Positions 59,583 through 64,000 of a stretch of DNA of 64,000 nt are shown here, piece after piece. A program made the position numbers and the translations under genes. The stretch's first letter is position 1, and every line of letters begins with the position of its first letter. The stretch lies in contig OX419341.1 in NCBI GenBank assembly GCA_948470475.1, forward strand, positions 3,209,084 through 3,273,083, in the 5' to 3' direction. The stretch comes from Galaxea fascicularis. Lineage: Eukaryota > Cnidaria > Anthozoa > Scleractinia > Euphylliidae. Below the pieces are notes generated by a model that worked only from the letters and a program-made list of their open reading frames with translations, searched no databases and had not been told where the DNA came from.

Positions 59583-60115
59583 TTTAAGCATGACGTTTAC
59601 GGCAGACGGCAAACGGCAAAGATTGTCTCCTGCTATTCACCGCAAATAAAAATATTTTCACTCTGCTGTACAGACAGCTGAAGACAGACGGCAAAAGTTT
59701 CATTTTTGCTGTTTGCCGTTTATAATAATACACTTTATTTAAAGAGGGTGGCACGGAATAGTTGAAGCAACTAATAAACTTGTGGCCCTCTACAAGGTCA
59801 GCACTAGGGGTGGTCACAGCCAGGGTTCGTTACGTCCCTAGTGGTTCTTTAACGTCCCACAGAGTGTTAATTGTGAAGAGTTGTGAGGCGGGACCTCCGG
59901 CTTATCGTCCTTATCCGAGAAGACTAGAAAGTCTAACCATTTGTAGATGTCATTGCAAAGGAAGCACTTTCTCCTCAGTTATTTAAAGACCCTGAGTGTT
60001 GGTCCGGCCGGGGCTTTGAACCCACGACCTCCCGCACGGTAGTCCGGCACTCTACCAACTGAGCCAACCGGTCGGCGTTTGCCGCTTGACGCAACGTCAT
60101 GCTTAATCTCTCTAA
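59575..60115. mobile_element. Related MITE, copy 2, carrying a SINE insertion
   Basis: Left AGAGAGTTTAAGCATGACGT and right (inverted) AGAGAGATTAAGCATGACGT match, each followed by GGC-rich AAACGGC sequence. The interior from about 59740 to 60076 is a SINE. The element abuts copy 1, sharing the TAGAGAG junction. Confidence 0.7.
59740..60076 (-). mobile_element. tRNA-derived SINE, copy 2 (intact box A and B)
   Basis: On the minus strand it begins GCCGACCGGTTGGCTCAGTT, has box A TGGCTCAGTTGGTAG and box B GGTTCAAAGCC, then a body shared with the 22919 copy (GCTTCCTTTGCAATGACATC and GGGACGTAACGAACCCTGGC), and ends in an AT-rich tail with AATAAAG. Box B puts it in better condition than copy 1. Confidence 0.85.
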
Positions 60116-61240
60116 TCTCTCTATTATCTATAAACTATAAACAAAGGAAAAAGGAACAAGGTTAGGTCAGAAAAACCACTTTGTGTGGTAAGCTAGAATA
60201 TCTTAGATGTGCTCCTCATATTTCTTATTTTTTATTTCAAATTAAATTGGTTGCTAAAGGCTAAATGCTAAAGGACAAGCAAATGGTAAAAGAAGATTTT
60301 GAATTTTGATTGTCATGGCGGTTGTTTTCGGAATGTCAGCCCGGGCTGATACATATCTGCTCGACACGTATAAAATCATAAGATTATGGAGGCAAATAAA
60401 GCTAATTTTCAGAGTCTATGATAAAAACTTTTAAATAGCCAAGCCAATGAGCATTTTTTTCAAATTCTTAGTCAAGTCATCATCGTGCAAGTTAATGACA
60501 AAACAAAGTTACTGAAGTGTTTATGATTCTGTTCAAGTGTTGGCAAATAAGGTTGAAGGGGGTCAACTACAAGGCATTTTACAACTTAACTTCCACTTAA
60601 CGATCTATTTTCAAGATTAGGTCTTTTTTTCGAGGTTTAAGCATGGTTGATATCTCATCTTTATGATATCAATGATAGTAAAACTAAACCTTTTGCGAAA
60701 TGCTGAACGTAAGAAGCTCGACATTATGTTGACACCGACTTGTTGAGCCAGCGGCATGCTAGAATTGAGCATGCGTAGTTAAAATGGCTTAAATAAGTTC
60801 CTGTCCTTCTCTAATGTAAATTGAGAAAACGTCTAAGACATTGATAAAAGTCAAGCTCTATTCTCTGAATACAAAAATTGAAAACCTATAATTACATTTA
60901 TATACAGTTAAAGTATCAGTCAGATGGAGGCTTCTAGTTAACTTTGCACCTAGATGGTCAGTTAGAAGGTTTATTCGCAACCATATTTGGCTGCATTCAG
61001 GCGGCCAGCCTTGATAGGTACAACTAGAAAGAGCCTTGTCCAAACAAGCACTAACTTTCAACTGATAGCCTGTGCAGGATATGCTACCATTAAAACCTAC
61101 TTGAGAGTCGCTCACCCTGCCTTTCACTTACGACATTATTTTTACGAAGAAGTGTCATTTTAAAGCAACGACGAATATCAAAAAAAGTTTTTATGATGTC
61201 GCTCTAAAGAAACGTCCTTGAAAAACTACATCTACTTTCC
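60116..61240. other. 3' flank of the third dystroglycan-like gene
   Basis: AT-rich, no coding frame recognised. It includes the candidate polyadenylation signal at 60970-60975. Confidence 0.45.
60970..60975 (-). promoter_or_regulatory. Candidate polyadenylation signal of the third dystroglycan-like gene
   Basis: TTTATT on the plus strand (AATAAA on the minus strand), 266 bp past the TGA/TAA end of the gene at 61241. Motif and distance only. Confidence 0.35.
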
Positions 61241-64000
61241 CTACGTGACAGGGTTTTCATTTTTTTGAAACCCAGAAAACCACTTCGACATGTTACCATC
61301 TGGCTCCAATATGCTGGAAACACCAGTCTTGATCAGACCAACCAGCGAAGTTTTTTCTTCTGGTCGTTGTTGTTGTTGACGATGATTTTGCTGCTGCTGG
61401 CCTAGCTTTTGATATTCTTCTTCATCGCTGTCGCCAAGGGTGAAAACAACAGGAGGCTTTTCTCCCAAAGACAACGATCCGGAAAGAAGCGAGTTTTTCT
61501 GGTTTTCCGGTTTGCTCTTGCTCTGTGGTCTCGTGCCGTTTGGAACACTTCTTTTGTTGTGTCCACGCCTCAGATCTGGTACTGAATTAGTGAACGAAGA
61601 GAAAAAGTCAGTTTTCAAGTTTGAAGACTGGTTTCGTTTTGGCTTTCCACTAAACCCTTCGTCACCCCAAAAGTCAAGCGTTGATTGGCTCGAGAAACTG
61701 CCAGCTCCCAGAGCACTGTAAGAGGATTTGCTGTGCGGAACTCGCGTGGGGCCATTGCTGTACTGATGGGGATTGGTGTAGTCTTGGTACTTGGTATTGT
61801 TCATCCCAAAGCCTCTCAGGCCCAGGCCATCCCGCGCTGCGCTGACCGGGCTATGATTCCAAAGGGGTGTTGGTTTGACTAGACATTGTTTGTCATCCTC
61901 AGCATCGCAATAGTCTGTGTCAAAAATTGACCTTTCTTGCTCAAATTTAGGACTATGATCGCTTGTTGCATCGAAAAGTGAATCTGGATATTCATCAAAG
62001 TCGTGCTCTCTGGAAGACCTTCTCCCTGTCAACCCGCCCTGAAAATCTGAACTGTGACGATAGTTATCGTGGTGGTCCTGTGGTACGTGATGTAAACCCA
62101 AGTTTAAACTTCGTCGACGAGTTTGGAAATTGTACTGAGCAAGTTCATATTCAGAAGTCTCGCTACAGCGACGATTACTGGAACGAGAGAGTTCGTATGG
62201 ACAGGTGATGTCTTTTCTGAAGTCTTGGTCCTGACGTGAATCATAAAATCGTCGTAGTGAATCATTGTAACCATTTTTCACTTCATTGTGATCTTCTCGA
62301 AGTTCGTGATGACTCTGTCGTGTATCACCGAAAACTCTTCGGAAATCACCGTAACTTTCATGTTCATGACTGTATTCGCATGTAGCTTCGTCGTATCGTT
62401 GTCTTCTTCCACCGTAAGCTTGTCGCGAATTATCGCAGCCATGTTGAGCACGATCGTAATCTTGTCGTGCGCTATCATAACTTCGTCGTGATTCACTGTA
62501 GCTTCGTGGCCTGATTCGCGCATTATCGTATTCCCGAAGTTTGTAAACGAAATAATCGCTGTCGGAGTGTTGGTCGGCCGGATTCGACTGCTCTGAAACG
62601 TTCTTCTGATCTTTCTTGCTTTCATCCTGCGAGCTTGGAGAAAGATTCAACATGGATTTTCGAAAATCTCGTAGCTTTGTCGACAAAGAGAACACAGCCT
62701 TCTCGTCTAAAGATGTCCTTGCATCCATGGATGGGTCATTTGCTGCCGTGGAAAGATTAAGCATGGACTTTCCAAGTCCTTTCAACTTTGTTGACAAACT
62801 TGCCCCTGAGTTTGTGGCCTCAAAGGGTCTTCTTTCTTGTGCTGTAGACGTACCCTCTTGGATATTCAACATTGATTTGACACCTTTCAGCTTCGTGGAA
62901 ATGTTTTCAGCAATGTCGGCAAAGTTCATGTCAAACACTGCATCTAATATGGACGGTTCTTCTTCCTCGTTGCTCTTGTACGAGTAGTACGTGGGTATGT
63001 CGAGTGGCGTTTGTTCTGCATCATCGTCATTATCCCACATCGCACGAACGTCGAAATTCGCCCTTTCTTCATCTGAAGAAAACTTGAACGGATTTTTCTT
63101 ATTCTTTGTCGTGCTTGTGTTTGTAGAATTCGCACCCTGCCTTGGTCGGTTCGGAGTCGCGTTTGGCACAGTCAAATGCCGACTTGCCGGACTCCCATTG
63201 GGGATGTTGGACTTGCCGCCATGCGCTTTCTCATCGTCGCCGATATTATCTTCTTTTGAGTTGTTAGATACTGACAGCATTGAGGGACAGCGGTTGTTGA
63301 AGTGAACAGTATGGGACGTCAAACCCGTTCCGTCTTGGTCGTATCTCCAACGGAGCGTTCGAGGCCTTCTCTTATCCACTACCGGAGGCTTTCTGCGGCG
63401 TCTATTCACGTAACAGGAAATAGAAACTGGAATTCCTACCACACTGAAAATCATTACCAGAGGAATAAAATGTTTTAGCCAACCCCATTCAAAGGGCTTT
63501 TCTGGGCCGAACATGTTGGGATCACAAGCACCGAAGAACCTGAACTTTACGCTTTCCATTGGAAACGTTTCCGTCATCGCTGTACGAAACTGTGGCTTGA
63601 TATTGGAGTCCTCGCCAACTAGCTTCGATTTAAGTTCTTGGTATGTATCTTTGAAGCAAGGGGAGTAAGGAATGTTTACAAATACAAGCGTCAACTCGCG
63701 GGTTTCTCTGTTGAAATTCTTGATCCAAATAGAACTGGGTTTCTCATTGAAGGAATAACGCGCCAACCTTGTGACAAAATCGATCCGCATGCTAACGCTG
63801 GTCATAAAGTTAATGTACATAAACTTCGCTCCTGTTTTTAAGGTCACTTCGTGACTGGAATCAAATGCAACCGCTTGCACACGAAGCTCAAATCGGATCT
63901 CATGCAACGAAGCTCCTGTGCTGTTGCTGACGATGATTCGGAATTTGAACGTACCTGTGTTTCCCGGTAGAGGGAAACCATAGACCTCCCGTTTTCTTCT
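61241..64000 (-). CDS. Divergent dystroglycan-like CADG/SEA membrane protein with a long cytoplasmic tail (5' end off window)
   Basis: The minus-strand frame is open from the right edge to a stop at 61241: 919 residues. Residues 1-40 finish a CADG domain (REVYGFPLPGNTGTFKFRII), and 45-160 are a SEA-like domain with the dystroglycan cysteine pair (PYSPCF...FFGAC). A membrane span follows at ~178-198 (FIPLVMIFSVVGIPVSISCY), then NRRRRK and a ~720-residue tail. The tail has three copies of a STKL(K/R)xxxKSMLN motif (plus-strand 62884-62903, 62755-62800, 62643-62683), a Tyr/Arg/Asp-rich repetitive stretch (about 62190-62560) and ends SKWFSGFQKNENPVT, with no PPxY. The Gly-Ser autocleavage pair is absent (FNRETRELTLVF). 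Convergent with DG-B. Alpha/epsilon-sarcoglycan, which also has a CADG domain, is the main alternative, but the SEA cysteines favour dystroglycan kinship. Function unknown. Confidence 0.82.
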   Translation of the reverse strand, partial: RRKREVYGFPLPGNTGTFKFRIIVSNSTGASLHEIRFELRVQAVAFDSSHEVTLKTGAKFMYINFMTSVSMRIDFVTRLARYSFNEKPSSIWIKNFNRETRELTLVFVNIPYSPCFKDTYQELKSKLVGEDSNIKPQFRTAMTETFPMESVKFRFFGACDPNMFGPEKPFEWGWLKHFIPLVMIFSVVGIPVSISCYVNRRRRKPPVVDKRRPRTLRWRYDQDGTGLTSHTVHFNNRCPSMLSVSNNSKEDNIGDDEKAHGGKSNIPNGSPASRHLTVPNATPNRPRQGANSTNTSTTKNKKNPFKFSSDEERANFDVRAMWDNDDDAEQTPLDIPTYYSYKSNEEEEPSILDAVFDMNFADIAENISTKLKGVKSMLNIQEGTSTAQERRPFEATNSGASLSTKLKGLGKSMLNLSTAANDPSMDARTSLDEKAVFSLSTKLRDFRKSMLNLSPSSQDESKKDQKNVSEQSNPADQHSDSDYFVYKLREYDNARIRPRSYSESRRSYDSARQDYDRAQHGCDNSRQAYGGRRQRYDEATCEYSHEHESYGDFRRVFGDTRQSHHELREDHNEVKNGYNDSLRRFYDSRQDQDFRKDITCPYELSRSSNRRCSETSEYELAQYNFQTRRRSLNLGLHHVPQDHHDNYRHSSDFQGGLTGRRSSREHDFDEYPDSLFDATSDHSPKFEQERSIFDTDYCDAEDDKQCLVKPTPLWNHSPVSAARDGLGLRGFGMNNTKYQDYTNPHQYSNGPTRVPHSKSSYSALGAGSFSSQSTLDFWGDEGFSGKPKRNQSSNLKTDFFSSFTNSVPDLRRGHNKRSVPNGTRPQSKSKPENQKNSLLSGSLSLGEKPPVVFTLGDSDEEEYQKLGQQQQNHRQQQQRPEEKTSLVGLIKTGVSSILEPDGNMSKWFSGFQKNENPVT

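Noticed and set aside
1..64000. CRISPR arrays, bacterial operons or an integrated phage
   Set aside because: No regularly spaced short repeats with unique spacers, no ribosome-binding-site gene clusters; all real genes are spliced animal genes.

Overview
The window is from an animal nuclear genome, most likely an anthozoan cnidarian and probably a stony coral. Genes have GT-AG introns, the DNA is AT-rich, and MITEs, SINEs, a LINE fragment and a Penelope-like GIY-YIG fragment are dense. The protein homologies are metazoan (a NET1-type RhoGEF and dystroglycans). The species call is an inference from general repeat style; no database was searched.

Layout. From about 0.6 to 14.9 kb, minus strand: the 5' two-thirds of a NET1/ARHGEF3-like Rho guanine-nucleotide exchange factor built of short exons, mostly phase 0, with a possible alternative first exon; its DH end and PH domain lie off the left edge. 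From 14.9 to 33 kb: about 18 kb with no convincing gene apart from one possible first exon at 16.15 kb. It holds an inverted pair of 6-bp-TSD MITEs, a LINE reverse-transcriptase fragment, a SINE, minisatellites and a frame-broken ORF. From 33.0 to 40.1 kb, plus strand: a complete dystroglycan-type gene (here DG-A, 1739 aa). From 40.1 to 47.8 kb: repeats. From 48.1 to 56.1 kb, plus strand: a second complete dystroglycan gene (DG-B, 879 aa). From 56.1 to 61.2 kb: repeats and MITEs. From 61.2 kb to the right edge, minus strand: the 3' part of a third, divergent dystroglycan-like membrane protein with a very long cytoplasmic tail.

How the genes relate. DG-A and DG-B share intron positions and phases (phase 0, then phase 1), the N-terminal Ig-like plus S6-like region, a furin-type Arg-X-Arg-Arg site, a CADG+SEA ectodomain, one membrane span and an identical YSGYRLPPAYVPP C-terminus expected to bind the dystrophin WW/EF/ZZ region. 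DG-B is the conventional form, with one CADG+SEA module, a long Thr/Pro mucin segment and the Gly-Ser autocleavage site. DG-A has five CADG+SEA modules in one 4.5-kb exon, no long mucin, no Gly-Ser site in any module, and a Gly-rich insert in the tail. The third gene keeps the CADG/SEA ectodomain and its paired cysteines but replaces the dystrophin-binding tail with about 720 residues containing short internal repeats. This local expansion and division of dystroglycan features is the most interesting signal in the window.
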